A stretch of DNA of 64,000 nucleotides, from the NCBI GenBank assembly GCA_025060325.1, contig JANXBW010000015.1, positions 51,525-115,524 on the forward strand, in the 5' to 3' direction. A model generated the notes under the pieces. That model was not told the origin of the DNA. It saw only the letters and a list, made by a program, of their open reading frames with translations, and ran no database searches. Position numbers and translations under genes: made by a program. Below are positions 1 to 10,857 of this stretch, in pieces. Source of the stretch: Thermoguttaceae bacterium (lineage in GTDB: Bacteria > Planctomycetota > Planctomycetia > Pirellulales > Thermoguttaceae). How positions within the stretch are numbered: position 1 is the first letter of the stretch; every line of letters starts with the position of its first letter.

Positions 1-238
1 GATGCATCGCCCCAAGCACGTGCTGGAAACGCGTATGCTGCGCCGCCGGGAAGACCCACCAGGCACACTGCAGCTGGTGAATCTGCCGCAGCCTTTGAAC
101 CCAGGGATGGTCGATCAGCTGTCGCTCAGCCACCTCCTTTGCCGGATCTTCCGCTGCAGCGGTAAAGGCAATGTACCCGTGGATGGGATCATGGCTAAGT
201 GTTTTGTCGCCAAACAGGCCTCGCAGATCCATGCTCAT
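1..238 (-). CDS. HD-domain metal-dependent phosphohydrolase, N-terminal part (runs off the left edge)
   Basis: The first 79 codons are present; the rest lies outside the window. The translated start carries the N-terminal signature of the COG1078 HD phosphohydrolases (dNTPase or SAMHD1-like): a DPIHGYI block, then VQRLRQIHQL, then a PAAQHTRFQHVLG block. This corresponds to the family's FQRLRRIKQLG and PGAEHSRFNHSLG segments, and the first HD-site histidine is expected in the last block. The start is the ATG at 238; a second in-frame ATG at 232 is an alternative, and neither has a strong Shine-Dalgarno sequence. The gene is divergent from tsaD across about 200 bp. A plus-strand reading through the same bases is a shadow. 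Substrate is unknown; the family hydrolyses nucleotide phosphates. Confidence 0.8.
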   Translation of the reverse strand, partial: MSMDLRGLFGDKTLSHDPIHGYIAFTAAAEDPAKEVAERQLIDHPWVQRLRQIHQLQCAWWVFPAAQHTRFQHVLGAMH

Positions 239-445
239 GAAGGATCATCCGCATGACAATTTCCTGAACGGGTAGCCGCAAGCCCGGCCCTGGCGTCAGC
301 GCCGCACTTGTGGGCAGTTGCTTATCTTGCCAGTCCATCTATCATTAGATCGATAACACCGGGCAGAGAAAAGCACGCAGTGTGGCAAATCGTGAGCTGA
401 TTATGGTCCGTCTGACTTGGTGTAAACAGCATAGGTAACCAAGGC

Positions 446-1543
446 ATGCAGACAGCGAGGGAAGAGGTCCAGGCCGACAAGTCGCGGCGGTATTTGTTAT
501 GTCTAGAAACGACCTGCGACGAAACAGCTGCCGCAGTGATCTCCGACCGCTTGGAGGTCCTCGGGGCTGTCGTCGCCAGCCAAGATCGCCTTCATGAGCG
601 CTTCGGCGGCATTGTGCCGGAGATCGCTTCGCGGGCACATCTGGAGCGGATCCTGCCGGCGATCGACACAGCACTCAAACAAGCAGGGATCGCAGCGACG
701 GATCTTGCCGCAGTGGCGGTCGCTTATACGCCGGGGCTAGCCGGCTCGCTTATGGTGGGACTGATGGCGGCTAAGACCATCGCGTTGGTCCTCGACGTCC
801 CGCTTATTGGTGTGGATCATTTACATGCCCATGTTTACGCATGCCGCCTGGCCAGCGGGCAGGAAGTCTTTCCCTGTGTAGGACTGGTCGTAAGCGGCGG
901 GCACACGAGCCTATACTGGTGTCCGAATCCGCTTGAATTTCAACTGATTGGTAGCACGATCGACGACGCAGCCGGGGAGGCATTCGACAAAGTGGCCTCC
1001 ATGCTGGGGCTTGGTTACCCGGGTGGGCCGGCAGTTGAACGGGCCGCAGCTAGCGGGAATCCCAAGGCCTACAACTTTCCGCGGGCGTTCCTCGATGATC
1101 CCGATCGTCTTGACTTTAGCTTTAGCGGCATAAAGACGGCCGTCCGGTACACCATCTGCGGACCTGGGAAAGTTGACTTCAGCAAGCTTAATCTTCCGCC
1201 ACAGATGGTCGCGGATATTGCGGCAAGCTTTCAAGAAGCTGTTGTCGATTGCCTCGTCGGCAAAGCGTTTTTGGCCCTAGAGAAGCTTGGCGCCTCGACT
1301 TTGTGTGTGGGCGGTGGAGTGGCGGCAAACAAGCGATTCCGTCAACGCCTTGAGGAAGAAGCCTCCCGGAGAAATGTACGGCTTTATATTGCCCCGCTTA
1401 AGCTTTGTACAGACAATGCTGTAATGGGCGCCATTGCTTGGGAGCGTTACCACGCCGGGCTTTTCGAACCGCTTGATCTGGACATCCAAGCCGGCCCCTT
1501 ACGCCCGAAATCACTTACCGGTAGCGGCGCCTCCCGCTCTTAG
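446..1543 (+). CDS. tsaD: tRNA N6-threonylcarbamoyladenosine synthase subunit TsaD
   Basis: Transfers the threonylcarbamoyl group from threonylcarbamoyl-AMP to A37 of ANN-decoding tRNAs, in the cytosolic TsaB/TsaD/TsaE complex. The protein has 365 residues, close to the family norm of about 340. The ASKHA-fold start reads LCLETTCDETAAAV, the metal-binding HLHAHVYA motif follows near residue 130, then VVSGGHTSLY, GEAFDKVASMLGLGYPGGP and the C-terminal CVGGGVAANKRFR. The ATG at 446 gives about 15 extra residues before the conserved start. The AAGG at 441-444 is too close to be an ideal ribosome site, so a slightly later start is possible. It stands alone, with no tsaB or tsaE beside it. Confidence 0.96.
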   Translation: MQTAREEVQADKSRRYLLCLETTCDETAAAVISDRLEVLGAVVASQDRLHERFGGIVPEIASRAHLERILPAIDTALKQAGIAATDLAAVAVAYTPGLAGSLMVGLMAAKTIALVLDVPLIGVDHLHAHVYACRLASGQEVFPCVGLVVSGGHTSLYWCPNPLEFQLIGSTIDDAAGEAFDKVASMLGLGYPGGPAVERAAASGNPKAYNFPRAFLDDPDRLDFSFSGIKTAVRYTICGPGKVDFSKLNLPPQMVADIAASFQEAVVDCLVGKAFLALEKLGASTLCVGGGVAANKRFRQRLEEEASRRNVRLYIAPLKLCTDNAVMGAIAWERYHAGLFEPLDLDIQAGPLRPKSLTGSGASRS

Positions 1544-2616
1544 ACGGTGTCCTTGCGCCGCTGGCCATTCGTGGTGGAAGCGACGGGATAATTTCCTTGC
1601 CACCGGCGCAATGATTTCCCCCGAACGAGACCTCTTGGCGTTCACACAAAAACACTAGCCTGATAAGAGAAGCCGCCCCCAAACAGATTGGATGACACTT
1701 CTCATTAGGTCTATTCCGTCCCGGCTCCGGAAAAGTTCGCGCATCCAGATCTTGGGAAGCCGTTCCGCTCCGATTCTCTAGACGGCTGGAGAGTGCCGCA
1801 GCCAAGCCCGCACGTCTTGCTCGCAGATACGCACAGGGAGTTCAATTTCAACAAAAACTAGCCGCCATCACTTGTCCCGTAACGGTGGCAACCTAAAGCC
1901 CCACTTCCCAGACAAGCGCGCCCGCAGCTGGGCACCGATTAACCCTTTCGGCGAAGGATTTCGTACGAAACCGAGGGCTCGGCCCGACGCGCCACGAGAG
2001 GCAAGCACTGAGCCGGCAGGTTCCGCGAATTGGTTGGAATCGGCCCGCGCTCAGTTCTGCCCCCAACTGGAGAAGCTATCGCCCTCGAAACAGGCCGAGC
2101 ATCTTCCGGCACATTGGCTCCATAAATCCCTGTGATTATGCATGGTCAAGTTGCTTATAGTGCCGACCAGACCCGCCCTCGACTTGGCCACAGTTTTTAG
2201 TAAGCCATGGTGAACGTATCTTCCGGTCCGCGGGTTTCCTCTTGCGGTTGTCAGCACTGCCGCCTCAGGTTAAACTCCACCCAGGCGAATTGTTGGTCTA
2301 CTATTCGGCGATCTTATATTCGAGTTACTCATGGGCTTTTGGTAGCTTGCGGAGGTAATGGAGGCAGGCTTGCGGCTTGCAGTTGCCAACAGGTCGCTGA
2401 CCACTTGTCGTGCGGTTTGCGCGAAAGAGCTACGACTTTACCCGGGGGCGGGAATCAACTTGTCAGCAACTTGGCCGGCAAGGTGGTGGGGATAGAATAA
2501 AGCCGAGGGCCCAATTTTCGGTCCTTGGGCGAACTCCCAGCGAATGTTCCCAGGCACCTTTTCGAAGTGATGGCCCACATGTTGACAACGTGAACTTGCG
2601 GAGACTTGTGCGACCT
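1544..2616. other. Long intergenic region, no supported gene
   Basis: About 1.07 kb between tsaD and the ATPase gene. Short open frames here have no recognisable domain, no good ribosome site and a composition like frame noise. A weak plus-strand promoter-like pair, TTGGCC at 2471-2476 and TAGAAT at 2493-2498 with a 16-nt spacer, precedes the ATPase gene. No terminator, tRNA or repeat stands out. Confidence 0.6.
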
Positions 2617-4047
2617 ATGACTACCGGTGCGGCCACCGAATCACGTCCCACCACCTTGCGGGAACTCCGCGAAAGCGGTTGGGTATCCAAATCGGTTAAG
2701 CGGGAGATCTACGACAACTTCATGCTCGCTCTTTCCCGAGGCGAGGACCTTTTCCCCGGTATCATCGGTTACGACGATACGGTCATCCCGGAGATCGCCA
2801 TCGCCATCATCGCTGGCCACGATATGCTCTTCTTAGGGGAAAAGGGCCAAGCCAAAAGTCGACTGATGCGGCTGATCGCCCGATTTCTCGACGAGGAGGT
2901 CCCATATCTCGATATTCCCGGCTGTCCTGTACACGAAGATCCTTACAAGCCCATCACCCGGATGGGGAAGGAATTTCTCGCCGGGCGACCTGAGGACGAA
3001 ATCCCCATTCGCTGGTGGCATCGCTCCGAGCGCTATGCCGAGCGTCTGGCTCCCGGGACGAAGTTTGCCGATCTGATTGGGGAAATTGACCCTGCCAAAT
3101 TAGCTGCCGGTGTCAGCATGTCGGCCGAGGAGGCCCTTCACTTTGGACTCATCCCGCGAATGCACCGGGGCATTTTCGCCATCAATGAACTACCGGAATT
3201 GGACGAAGCAGTTCAGGTCGGCTTGTTTAATATCCTGGAAGAGCGGGACGTACAAATTCGCGGTTATCCCGTTCGCTTTGATATCGATGTGCTGATGCTT
3301 TTCTCGGCCAACCCGGCCACCTATAACCGAAGCGGCAAGGTCATCCCGCAGCTTAAGGACCGAATCGGTTCGGTCATCCACACTCACTATCCCCGCGATC
3401 GTCAACTCGGGATCGAGATCATGCATCAAGAGGCGGGACTTGACCTCGGGGGTGACTACCCCGTGGTGGTTCCCTACTTCATGAGCGAAATCATCGAGCA
3501 AATCAGCATCGTTGCCCGACGGTCCAAATATATCGATCAGGCCTCAGGCGTAAGCGCCCGATTAAGTATTGCCAACTATCGGGTGATGGTAGCCAGCGCT
3601 CGACGGCGGGCAGCCATCCTCGGAGAAAAACCTGCCGTCCCGCGGATAAGCGACCTCGGGCATTTGTACTCCTCGGCACTGGGCAAGCTCGAGCTTGACT
3701 TGATGAGCAGCCACCAGATGTCCGAACGGCAGGTGCTGGAGGCCATCGTCGCGGAGGCGATCCGGGACGTGTTCCGGGAATACGTCAACAAGCACGGACT
3801 GGAAGAGATAGCGGAGATCTTCGGCCGGGGGGTCAAGATCGAAGTAGGCGACATGTTGCCTTCCGAGTATTACGCGGAACGGCTCAAGCGGGTGCCCCCG
3901 GTGTGGGAAAAGGCCTTTGAGGTCAACGCCTCATCACATCCGGCCATCCGTGCCTCTTGTGTGGAATTTGTCCTAGCGGGCCTTTATGCCGAAGAACGAA
4001 TCTCCCGGACGCAGCGCCATGGGAGAATCATTTATGAAATTCCCTGA
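2617..4047 (+). CDS. MoxR/ChlI-type AAA+ ATPase (magnesium-chelatase-like)
   Basis: A 476-residue AAA+ protein of the magnesium-chelatase subunit I or MoxR group. Such ATPases remodel partner complexes together with VWA proteins, and the next gene encodes one. Walker A is GEKGQAKS at residues 74-81. A Walker B-like segment reads [10 protein letters not shown], with Asn in place of the usual Asp before Glu. A sensor-type [10 protein letters not shown] follows and then an Arg-rich helical lid region. The open frame extends upstream to 2410, but conserved sequence begins near 2617. An in-frame GTG at 2608 with GGAG at 2600-2603 is a credible alternative start. The gene overlaps the VWA gene by 14 bp, which suggests translational coupling. 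Chlorophyll synthesis is not implied, because no other such genes are present. Confidence 0.85.
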   Translation: MTTGAATESRPTTLRELRESGWVSKSVKREIYDNFMLALSRGEDLFPGIIGYDDTVIPEIAIAIIAGHDMLFLGEKGQAKSRLMRLIARFLDEEVPYLDIPGCPVHEDPYKPITRMGKEFLAGRPEDEIPIRWWHRSERYAERLAPGTKFADLIGEIDPAKLAAGVSMSAEEALHFGLIPRMHRGIFAINELPELDEAVQVGLFNILEERDVQIRGYPVRFDIDVLMLFSANPATYNRSGKVIPQLKDRIGSVIHTHYPRDRQLGIEIMHQEAGLDLGGDYPVVVPYFMSEIIEQISIVARRSKYIDQASGVSARLSIANYRVMVASARRRAAILGEKPAVPRISDLGHLYSSALGKLELDLMSSHQMSERQVLEAIVAEAIRDVFREYVNKHGLEEIAEIFGRGVKIEVGDMLPSEYYAERLKRVPPVWEKAFEVNASSHPAIRASCVEFVLAGLYAEERISRTQRHGRIIYEIP

Positions 4048-5755
4048 TCGGCCGCACAGTAAGCTCCGCAATGCCGGCGGTATCATCCACACTTACCAAG
4101 CCTATGATCCCAAAAATATTCCTAGCCCGTACCAGCCGCCACCGGATCTAGTGTCCGGCGCGATGGAACACCTTTTGGCTTACGGTGATCTTCGCGAGCT
4201 GACTGAGGAGGAACTGGCTCGGGCAGTACGGATCGACCCCAGTCAAATCGCAGGGTTAGGTCCCAGCCTCCATTCGCTCATCGAAATGCTCCTTCAGCGC
4301 AAAAAGAAGATTTTGGAAACCTACGAGACAGAAACCGTTCTGGAAGAGGCCACCCGGCTCTTTCGCGATTTGGCCGCTGAAATGAAGCCGCCGCGGGCCT
4401 TGGCCTCCTGGTTTCAAAAGGCGGTAGCCGAGGAACAACTCTACGACTTAGAGCGAATCTGGTACCATGTGGAAAATGATCGGCCTGATTTTGCTCGTCA
4501 ACTAATTCGTCTCACTGCCCGCTTAGGGGAAAAGTACCAGATCGAAGAATTGGCGTCGAAGTACCATTTCACAGGCCGGACGCCGATGACGATTCCCCAG
4601 GCCCTGGAGATTAAAGAGGAGCTTGAGACGATCGACCGCCTCCTCAAACAGCTCCAAGAGGCGATGAAAACGGCCCGGATCGGCATCATCGATTTGAACG
4701 AACTGGCTGAATATGCTTCCGAGGAGCAGCTGGACAATCTTCGTCAACTGGCCGAGCGGGTGCGTGAGTATCTTCGTCAACTGGCCGAACTTCAAGGGCT
4801 AGAGCGTGGTCCGGAGGGCTATCGTCTCACCCCTAAAGCCATGCGGATCTTTCAAGGGTATCTCCTCGAACGGATCTTTAGCGAACTTAAAGCCGCCCGG
4901 ACAGGTCGCCACCAAGGTCCCATTTTGGGCGAAGGTGCGGTGGAACTCCAAAGCACCAAGCCCTACGAATTTGGCGACTCGTTGGCCAATATGGATATCT
5001 CCAGCTCTTTCATCAACGCGCTTGTGCGGCAAGGACCATGCCTGCCCGTCCACTTAAAGCCAGAAGATATTGTCATCCACAAAACAAAAAACACACCCAA
5101 GTGTGCCACTGTGGTCCTTCTGGACATGAGTGGGTCCATGCGTTATTCGGACCTTTATGTCCACGCCAAGCGGATGGGCATTGCCCTTCACGGATTAATT
5201 ACGCGGGAGTTTCCCGGCGATTACCTCCAGTTTGTGGAAGTAGCCACGTTCGCCAAACTGCGCCACATTAGCGAGATACCGAGCCTTTTGCCAAAAAACC
5301 CCACACTTTATGATCCGGTGATCCGCCTCCGAGCAGACATGAGCGACCCACGGATTACCGAACTTGACATCCCCCCTCATTTCACAAACATCCAACATGG
5401 GCTTCAGCTTGCTCGGCGATTGCTGGCCACTCAAGACACCCCCAACCGGCAAATCATCCTCATCACAGACGGCATGCCCACTGCCCACTTTGAAGGCTCG
5501 GTGCTTTATTTACTCTATCCACCCCATCGGGAAACCGAAGCGGCCACACTCCGAGAAGGACGGCTTTGCCACCGCGAAGGTATTGTTATCAACATCTTCC
5601 TGTTACCTACCTGGGGCCAAAGCCGCGAGGATGTGCAGTTTGCCTATCGGCTTGCCCGAGAAACTCAGGGGCGGGTCTTTTTTGCCGCCGGCAAGGACCT
5701 CGATCGGTTTGTGATCTGGGATTACCTCTCCCGCCGCCGGGAAATCATCGGCTAA
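4034..5755 (+). CDS. VWA-domain protein, partner of the upstream ATPase
   Basis: A 573-residue soluble protein. The N-terminal two thirds are charged and helical ([33 protein letters not shown]). The C-terminal third is a von Willebrand A domain with the MIDAS motif DMSGS at residues 364-368 and a later TDGMPTAH segment, so it probably binds a divalent metal and a protein ligand. The ATG at 4034 has GGGAG at 4021-4025, 8 nt upstream; the frame opens earlier at 3986 without support. With the preceding ATPase it forms the ChlI/ChlD, CoxD/CoxE or RavA/ViaA type of two-gene arrangement, which in known cases acts in cofactor insertion or protein maturation. The client of this pair is unknown. Confidence 0.85.
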   Translation: MKFPDRPHSKLRNAGGIIHTYQAYDPKNIPSPYQPPPDLVSGAMEHLLAYGDLRELTEEELARAVRIDPSQIAGLGPSLHSLIEMLLQRKKKILETYETETVLEEATRLFRDLAAEMKPPRALASWFQKAVAEEQLYDLERIWYHVENDRPDFARQLIRLTARLGEKYQIEELASKYHFTGRTPMTIPQALEIKEELETIDRLLKQLQEAMKTARIGIIDLNELAEYASEEQLDNLRQLAERVREYLRQLAELQGLERGPEGYRLTPKAMRIFQGYLLERIFSELKAARTGRHQGPILGEGAVELQSTKPYEFGDSLANMDISSSFINALVRQGPCLPVHLKPEDIVIHKTKNTPKCATVVLLDMSGSMRYSDLYVHAKRMGIALHGLITREFPGDYLQFVEVATFAKLRHISEIPSLLPKNPTLYDPVIRLRADMSDPRITELDIPPHFTNIQHGLQLARRLLATQDTPNRQIILITDGMPTAHFEGSVLYLLYPPHRETEAATLREGRLCHREGIVINIFLLPTWGQSREDVQFAYRLARETQGRVFFAAGKDLDRFVIWDYLSRRREIIG

Positions 5756-5870
5756 AATAAACATTGGCCGTCCGTTTCCCCGTCAGCCGACCGGACGCCC
5801 CGCTGGTATCCTTTGGTCACTGAGGTGAGTCAAAAATCCTGCGACCTAGGTGCCCGAAGGTCGATTGCGT

Positions 5871-6356
5871 ATGTCCGTATTGACCGAGCCATACGCTCCC
5901 TGCGATCACGAAAGCCGCTGCGGTTGGGAAGGGCACAATAGTCGGCTAACAATGCTTTTCTGCATCTTGTGGACATTGCCGAACACCATCTTCGGCCTGG
6001 CTTTGGGGGTTATCGGCCTTGTCACCGGGGGAAGCGCCAAACGCTTCGGGAGAGTGCTTGAATTTTGGGGTGGCATTTGGCAAACGCTCCTGTCCCGCTT
6101 TCCTCTCCCGGGCGGGATCGAGGCAATTACCTTCGGTCACGTCGTGCTCTATCGCTCCGCTCAGTCCCGGCAGAAACTGCGAGCTCACGAATTAGTTCAC
6201 GTCGCTCAGTATGAGCGATGGGGACCACTTTTTATCCCGGCCTACCTTCTGGCCTCAAGTGTTGCCCTTCTGCGCGGAAAAAATCCTTATGCGGACAACG
6301 CTTTTGAGGCGGAAGCTTTCCGGCAGGCTCCTTCCCCCTGGCAAACACAAGGGTAG
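5871..6356 (+). CDS. Small membrane protein with HELVH zinc-site motif
   Basis: A 161-residue protein I cannot name. It has a hydrophobic stretch at about residues 25-55 (LFCILWTLPNTIFGLALGVIG), then HELVHVAQYERWG with the zinc-metalloprotease-like pattern HELVH at residues 106-110, another hydrophobic stretch (FIPAYLLASSVALL) and a downstream acidic DNAFEAEA that could give a third ligand. Whether it is a working peptidase cannot be judged. The ATG at 5871 has GAAGG at 5856-5860; a GTG at 5850 would add seven residues. Its stop codon lies 4 bp before the next ATG, and that gene's ribosome site (AAGGG, 6349-6353) lies inside this one, so the two are probably translationally coupled. Confidence 0.7.
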   Translation: MSVLTEPYAPCDHESRCGWEGHNSRLTMLFCILWTLPNTIFGLALGVIGLVTGGSAKRFGRVLEFWGGIWQTLLSRFPLPGGIEAITFGHVVLYRSAQSRQKLRAHELVHVAQYERWGPLFIPAYLLASSVALLRGKNPYADNAFEAEAFRQAPSPWQTQG

Positions 6357-6360
6357 TGGC

Positions 6361-7089
6361 ATGACGGAGCTCTTAACGCTTGTTGCCCTTCTGGCTTGGC
6401 CGAGTCTTTCATTGGAGAACGACCACGGCATTTTGCCCGCCGAGCTATTCGATTTTTCGCGCTGGAAACTCACTCTGCCTGTTGACACAGATCGCCCTGG
6501 CTCGCCGGATGAGGTTACTCCCTCCCAGCTCCGGACGTTTGTCGACGGCCAATTCTTCTTCGTGGATGAGGACCGTAAGGGAGTCGTTTTCCGTGCACCT
6601 TGTGGTGGTAAGCCGACAAGAGGTTCCCGCTATCCACGATGTGAATTGCGGGAAATGGCAGACGCCCAGAAACTGGCCGCCTGGAGCACCACAGCCGGAC
6701 GACATGCCCTTTCGGCCACCTTGGCAATACGCAAAACACCGCCGGTCAAACGGCATGTCGTTTGCGCTCAAATCCACGACGACCGGGACGACGTGTTGAT
6801 GATTCGCTTGGAAGACAGGAAGTTACTCATCGAACGCGAAGACGAACCTGATGTGGTCCTTGAGCCTAACTACAGGCTGGGCACACCTTTCGAGCTTCGC
6901 ATGGAGGCAGGCCAAGGCCGAATCCGCGTGTGGTACGAAGGCAAGCTCAAGCTCGATTGGTCCGCACGCCGAAAGGGCTGTTACTTCAAAGTGGGCTGCT
7001 ATCCCCAATCAAACCCCACCGAGGGCGACCCACCTGATTCCGTCGCCGAGGTCGTCCTTTACAAGCTTGAGCTTGTCCACGAACCCTAA
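6361..7089 (+). CDS. PL7-family alginate-lyase-like protein, probably exported
   Basis: A 242-residue protein with the three hallmark strands of polysaccharide lyase family 7: RCELREM (the R-x-E-L-R block, near residue 97), QIH in VVCAQIHDD (near residue 137) and YFKVGCYPQSN near the C-terminus, which carries the catalytic Tyr and Lys region. The family cleaves alginate by beta-elimination. The start at 6361 gives a hydrophobic N-terminus (LLTLVALLAWPSLSL) that could be a short signal peptide. The ribosome site AAGGG lies 7 nt upstream, within the end of the HELVH gene. No other carbohydrate-utilisation genes flank it, so whether the substrate is alginate or another uronate polymer is unknown. 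Confidence 0.85.
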   Translation: MTELLTLVALLAWPSLSLENDHGILPAELFDFSRWKLTLPVDTDRPGSPDEVTPSQLRTFVDGQFFFVDEDRKGVVFRAPCGGKPTRGSRYPRCELREMADAQKLAAWSTTAGRHALSATLAIRKTPPVKRHVVCAQIHDDRDDVLMIRLEDRKLLIEREDEPDVVLEPNYRLGTPFELRMEAGQGRIRVWYEGKLKLDWSARRKGCYFKVGCYPQSNPTEGDPPDSVAEVVLYKLELVHEP

Positions 7090-7755
7090 AAGACCGTCTT
7101 CACCCCTGTCTGCGGGAAGCGATTCTCGGCGGCAAGTTTCAAAAACCTCTTACCCTCGCCTCAAGCTACGGGAAATAGACACGCCCGGCATGTTGTGGGC
7201 TAAACCGGGGCTAGCCACCCGCGTTGATCCGTGGCCGCCGGCAAGATCCCCCCTTGAACACCCTCACAAAGACTGCGTTCAAAAACCCTGACAGCTTAGA
7301 CGCACACTCCCGCAGAGGCCCCGGGGACAGCTTGACCGCCAGGCAACCGAGGGGAGACCACAAGCCAGCTAAGGGCCGAAGCACCGCGGAATAGCCTCAA
7401 GAAACCCTCGTCGAAACCTTGCAGCTAGTGGTATCGGTCTTGATTCTAAACACGGTGTCTCAACCCTCCGAAATACAGCCGGACAAGTCGAATCTCGGGA
7501 AAGCCCTGCAGGTGCTACCTTCCGGCCTGCGCCTTGCCCCGCAGGGCGCCCTCCCATCGGCGGTGCGAAGGAGCCACAGGCGAATCTAGGTTTAAATGTC
7601 AACTTATGAGCGAGTGTGGACTCCCGCTCGGAGCATTGGACAGACGCTCTCCGAGCTTGCTTTCGGCCTTCGAGCGGGTCCTCGGGAGCGGCCGGCACGA
7701 ATCTTTCCGATTCCCACCCTCCGCTTGAATACGCTTGAGCATTACCAATCTGGCT
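7090..7755. other. Intergenic region between convergent genes
   Basis: About 670 bp between the ends of the PL7 gene and clpB. I see no convincing gene and no strong hairpin followed by a T-tract. Short frames here lack ribosome sites and recognisable motifs. Confidence 0.55.
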
Positions 7756-10416
7756 TTACTTTGCCGCTGTTTTCAGGGCGGGCCCAGGAACCTCCTCAAA
7801 GACGAATTCCTCGTCACGATAGTCCACACGGATGGAGACGCCTTCGTCCCATTGGTGCTTAAGCATTTCTACAGCCAGCGGGTTTTGGATCCGCCGCTGG
7901 ATCACCCGCCGCACCGGCCGGGCACCAAAGACCGGATCGTAGCCTTCCTCGGCAATAGCGTCCACAACCGCGTTGGTAAACTCCAGGTGGATCTGCTTCT
8001 GAGCCAATTGGGCAGCAAATCGCTTGAGCTGGAGCTCGACCACCTTGCGAATATGCTCTCGGCTAAGCGGTCGGAAGATGATAATTTCGTCAATTCGGTT
8101 GAGAAATTCCGGCAAGAAGTGCTTCCGCAAGATGCCAAAGACCGCCTCCCGCATTTCCTCCACATCGCCACCTTCGCGGGCAATTTCCTGGATCATCTGA
8201 CTGCCCAGGTTACTCGTCATAACGATAATTGTGTTGGTAAAGTCAACGGTATGGCCCAGGTTATCCGTGAGGCGACCGTCATCAAGAACTTGCAGGAGAA
8301 TATTGAACACGTCATGATGGGCCTTTTCGATTTCGTCAAGGAGCACAACAGAATACGGCCGGCGGCGAATAGCCTCGGTTAGTCGCCCGCCTTCCTCGTA
8401 GCCTACATAGCCCGGCGGAGCGCCAATGAGCCGGCTGACTGTGTGCCGCTCCATGAACTCCGACATATCGAGGCGAACCATCGCCCGTTCGTCATCAAAA
8501 AGGACCTCCGCCAAAGCCTTACAGAGCTCGGTCTTGCCCACTCCCGTTGGCCCGAGGAAGATAAACGAACCAATCGGCCGATTAGGATCCTGGAGTCCCG
8601 CTCGGCTCCGCCGCACGGCGTTTGCCACCGCCTCCACAGCCTCCTCTTGGTCCACCACGCGTTGATGAATACGATCCTCCAGCACAAGGAGCTTTTGCCG
8701 CTCGGTTTCGAGCATCCGCGCCACCGGGATACCGGTCCAGGCACTAACCACCTCGGCAATTTCCTCGGGACCGACTTCCGTCCGCAGGAGCCGACGGGCG
8801 CTGCCGTCACCGGCCACCGCCTCGAGTGCCTTCAATCGCTCTTCGAGCTCTTTCTGACGATTGGTGAGGCGAAGCAATTCCTGGAACTCTTCCTCCGGCG
8901 GCAAAATCCCGGCCGACTGCTTACTGTGGATGCTTGCCCGAAGCTGATTGGCCTGGTGCTGGACTTCGTTTAATTCCTCGCGGAGCCGATGGAGATCAGT
9001 AAGTGCTGCTTTTTCCCGTTCCCATTGTGCACGAAGGGCGGAGAGTTTTTCTCGCAATTCCGCCATTTCCTTTTGCACTTCGGCCAAGCGCTGCTTGGCA
9101 GCCTCATCGGTTTCGTCGGCCAGTTGACGAGCAGCCAGTTCCAGCTGCACAAGCCGACGCTGCACCTCGTCGATTTCCGCCGGGACGCTTTCCAGTTCCA
9201 TGACGACCCGGCTCATTGCCTCGTCCATCAAGTCGATGGCCTTGTCCGGGAGGTAACGGTCGTGGATATAGCGGTGGGAAAGGGTTGCCGCCGCCACCAG
9301 GGCGGAATCCTTGATCTTCACCCCGCGGTGGTGCGCTTCGTACCGAGGTTTTAATCCACGGAGAATCGCGATGGTATCCTCGACCGAAGGCTCGCCGATA
9401 TAAATTGGCTGGAAGCGGCGCTCCAGGGCAGCGTCTTTTTCGACGTACTTACGATACTCATCTAGTGTTGTTGCCCCGATGCAGCGAAGCTCGCCGCGGG
9501 CAAGGGCGGGCTTAAGCAAATTGGCGGCATCCGCGGTGGCACCTTCCGCCCGCCCAGCACCAACCACCGTGTGAAGCTCGTCGATAAAGAGCATCACCCG
9601 GCCTTCGGATTCTTGCACCTCTCGCAGGACGGCCTTCAATCGTTCTTCGAATTCGCCTCGGTATTTTGCCCCGGCAAGGAGTGCCCCCATATCTAGGGCG
9701 ATGATCGTCCGATCCTTTAGGCTTTGGGGTACATCACCCTCGGCAATCCGTAAGGCCAAACCCTCCACAATCGCCGTTTTGCCAACACCGGGGTCACCAA
9801 TGAGAACCGGATTGTTCTTTGTTCGTCGACAAAGAACTTGGATGACACGGCGAATCTCCTGATCTCGGCCGATGACCGGATCTAATTTGCCGCGACGGGC
9901 ACGCTCGACCAAATCGATGCCGTAGCGCTCCAGTGCCCGGAACTTGGCCTCCGGTTCTTGATCTGTCACGCGGGCTGTCCCCCGGATGGCCCGAAGAGCC
10001 TTAAGCACATCATCCGGCCGGACAGCGTTCAGCTCTAAAAGGCGCTTGGCCTTGGAGTCAACTTTCGTTAGTGCAAGCAGCAGATGCTCCGTGGAGACGT
10101 AATCGTCCTTCATGCTATCGGCCTCGCGGAAGGCCGCCTCCAGCACCCGCTGCAAGGCCGTACCCACACCCGGCGGACTCCCCCCGGAGACTTTCGGGAA
10201 GTGCCGCATCTCGGCCTCGATCATCCGGTTAAGCTGATTCCAGTTGACTCCGATTCGCTCAAGAATTGGGCGACAAAGCCCCTCCGGCTGTTCGATAAGT
10301 GCCACAAGAAGATGAAGCGGGTCGATCTCCGGATGGCCCTGCCGACCGGCGATCGATTGGGCCTCTTGCAGGGCTTCTTGGCTTTTGATCGTCAACTTGT
10401 CAAATCGGAATGCCAT
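7756..10416 (-). CDS. clpB: ATP-dependent disaggregase ClpB
   Basis: An 886-residue Hsp100 disaggregase, slightly longer than the usual 850-870. It has a Clp N-domain (residues 1 to about 145), the first nucleotide-binding domain with Walker A GDPGVGKT at about 207-214, a long coiled-coil middle domain rich in Glu, Leu and Arg at about 410-530, and a second nucleotide-binding domain with GPTGVGKT near 610 and a C-terminal D2 small domain. ClpB threads aggregated proteins through its hexamer with help from DnaK, whose gene lies 440 bp upstream on the same strand. The ATG at 10416 is preceded by AAAAGGTG, 7 nt upstream. No CIRCE-type operator was found. Plus-strand open frames inside it (for example around 7735-8382) are shadows. 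Confidence 0.98.
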   Translation of the reverse strand: MAFRFDKLTIKSQEALQEAQSIAGRQGHPEIDPLHLLVALIEQPEGLCRPILERIGVNWNQLNRMIEAEMRHFPKVSGGSPPGVGTALQRVLEAAFREADSMKDDYVSTEHLLLALTKVDSKAKRLLELNAVRPDDVLKALRAIRGTARVTDQEPEAKFRALERYGIDLVERARRGKLDPVIGRDQEIRRVIQVLCRRTKNNPVLIGDPGVGKTAIVEGLALRIAEGDVPQSLKDRTIIALDMGALLAGAKYRGEFEERLKAVLREVQESEGRVMLFIDELHTVVGAGRAEGATADAANLLKPALARGELRCIGATTLDEYRKYVEKDAALERRFQPIYIGEPSVEDTIAILRGLKPRYEAHHRGVKIKDSALVAAATLSHRYIHDRYLPDKAIDLMDEAMSRVVMELESVPAEIDEVQRRLVQLELAARQLADETDEAAKQRLAEVQKEMAELREKLSALRAQWEREKAALTDLHRLREELNEVQHQANQLRASIHSKQSAGILPPEEEFQELLRLTNRQKELEERLKALEAVAGDGSARRLLRTEVGPEEIAEVVSAWTGIPVARMLETERQKLLVLEDRIHQRVVDQEEAVEAVANAVRRSRAGLQDPNRPIGSFIFLGPTGVGKTELCKALAEVLFDDERAMVRLDMSEFMERHTVSRLIGAPPGYVGYEEGGRLTEAIRRRPYSVVLLDEIEKAHHDVFNILLQVLDDGRLTDNLGHTVDFTNTIIVMTSNLGSQMIQEIAREGGDVEEMREAVFGILRKHFLPEFLNRIDEIIIFRPLSREHIRKVVELQLKRFAAQLAQKQIHLEFTNAVVDAIAEEGYDPVFGARPVRRVIQRRIQNPLAVEMLKHQWDEGVSIRVDYRDEEFVFEEVPGPALKTAAK

Positions 10417-10857
10417 AGGTCAACACCTTTTCTTTTCTCTAACTGCTCCAGGCTCGAGCAAATCTCGACCGCCCTGTCCGGTCAGTCGCTCAACCCGCGG
10501 TTGCCCCAGACCGAATTCTAAGGCCGGCAATATCCTCCAGAAAACCCTCGTCCGATTAGCGGCAACCTCGGCCCAGCTTGGGAACCAACCACAAGTTCAG
10601 TCGCAATCAACCGGGCAATCAGCCGGCATAAAAACGGGATCGAAGCATGCACCGGAGCAGCCCAGTGCACTCTCCGATCCCGGAAGCTTCCGTGACTTGC
10701 CGCGGCTTTAAACCCGAGAACTAAGTTCTTGAGTGTTTAAAACCTGTTCGCTCGACTTGACACCGGTCCGAAGCTTCGCCGAGCGGGACACTTCCTTGCG
10801 CGCCCGGCGGCAAGCGGAACAAGCCACAAGGCTACATCGTTGACTTTCCAACGACGG
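10417..10857. other. Intergenic region between dnaK and clpB
   Basis: About 440 bp. A small hairpin of CGTTG/CAACG arms lies just after the dnaK stop (about 10838-10853), but it is short and lacks a T-tract. The clpB promoter presumably lies in this gap, but I cannot point to a convincing -35/-10 pair. Confidence 0.5.

Noticed and set aside
2..256. Plus-strand 84-residue open frame at the left edge
   Set aside because: It is the shadow of the minus-strand HD-domain gene, whose translation shows clear family motifs.
7735..8382. 215-residue plus-strand open frame
   Set aside because: Antisense shadow of clpB with no independent motif.
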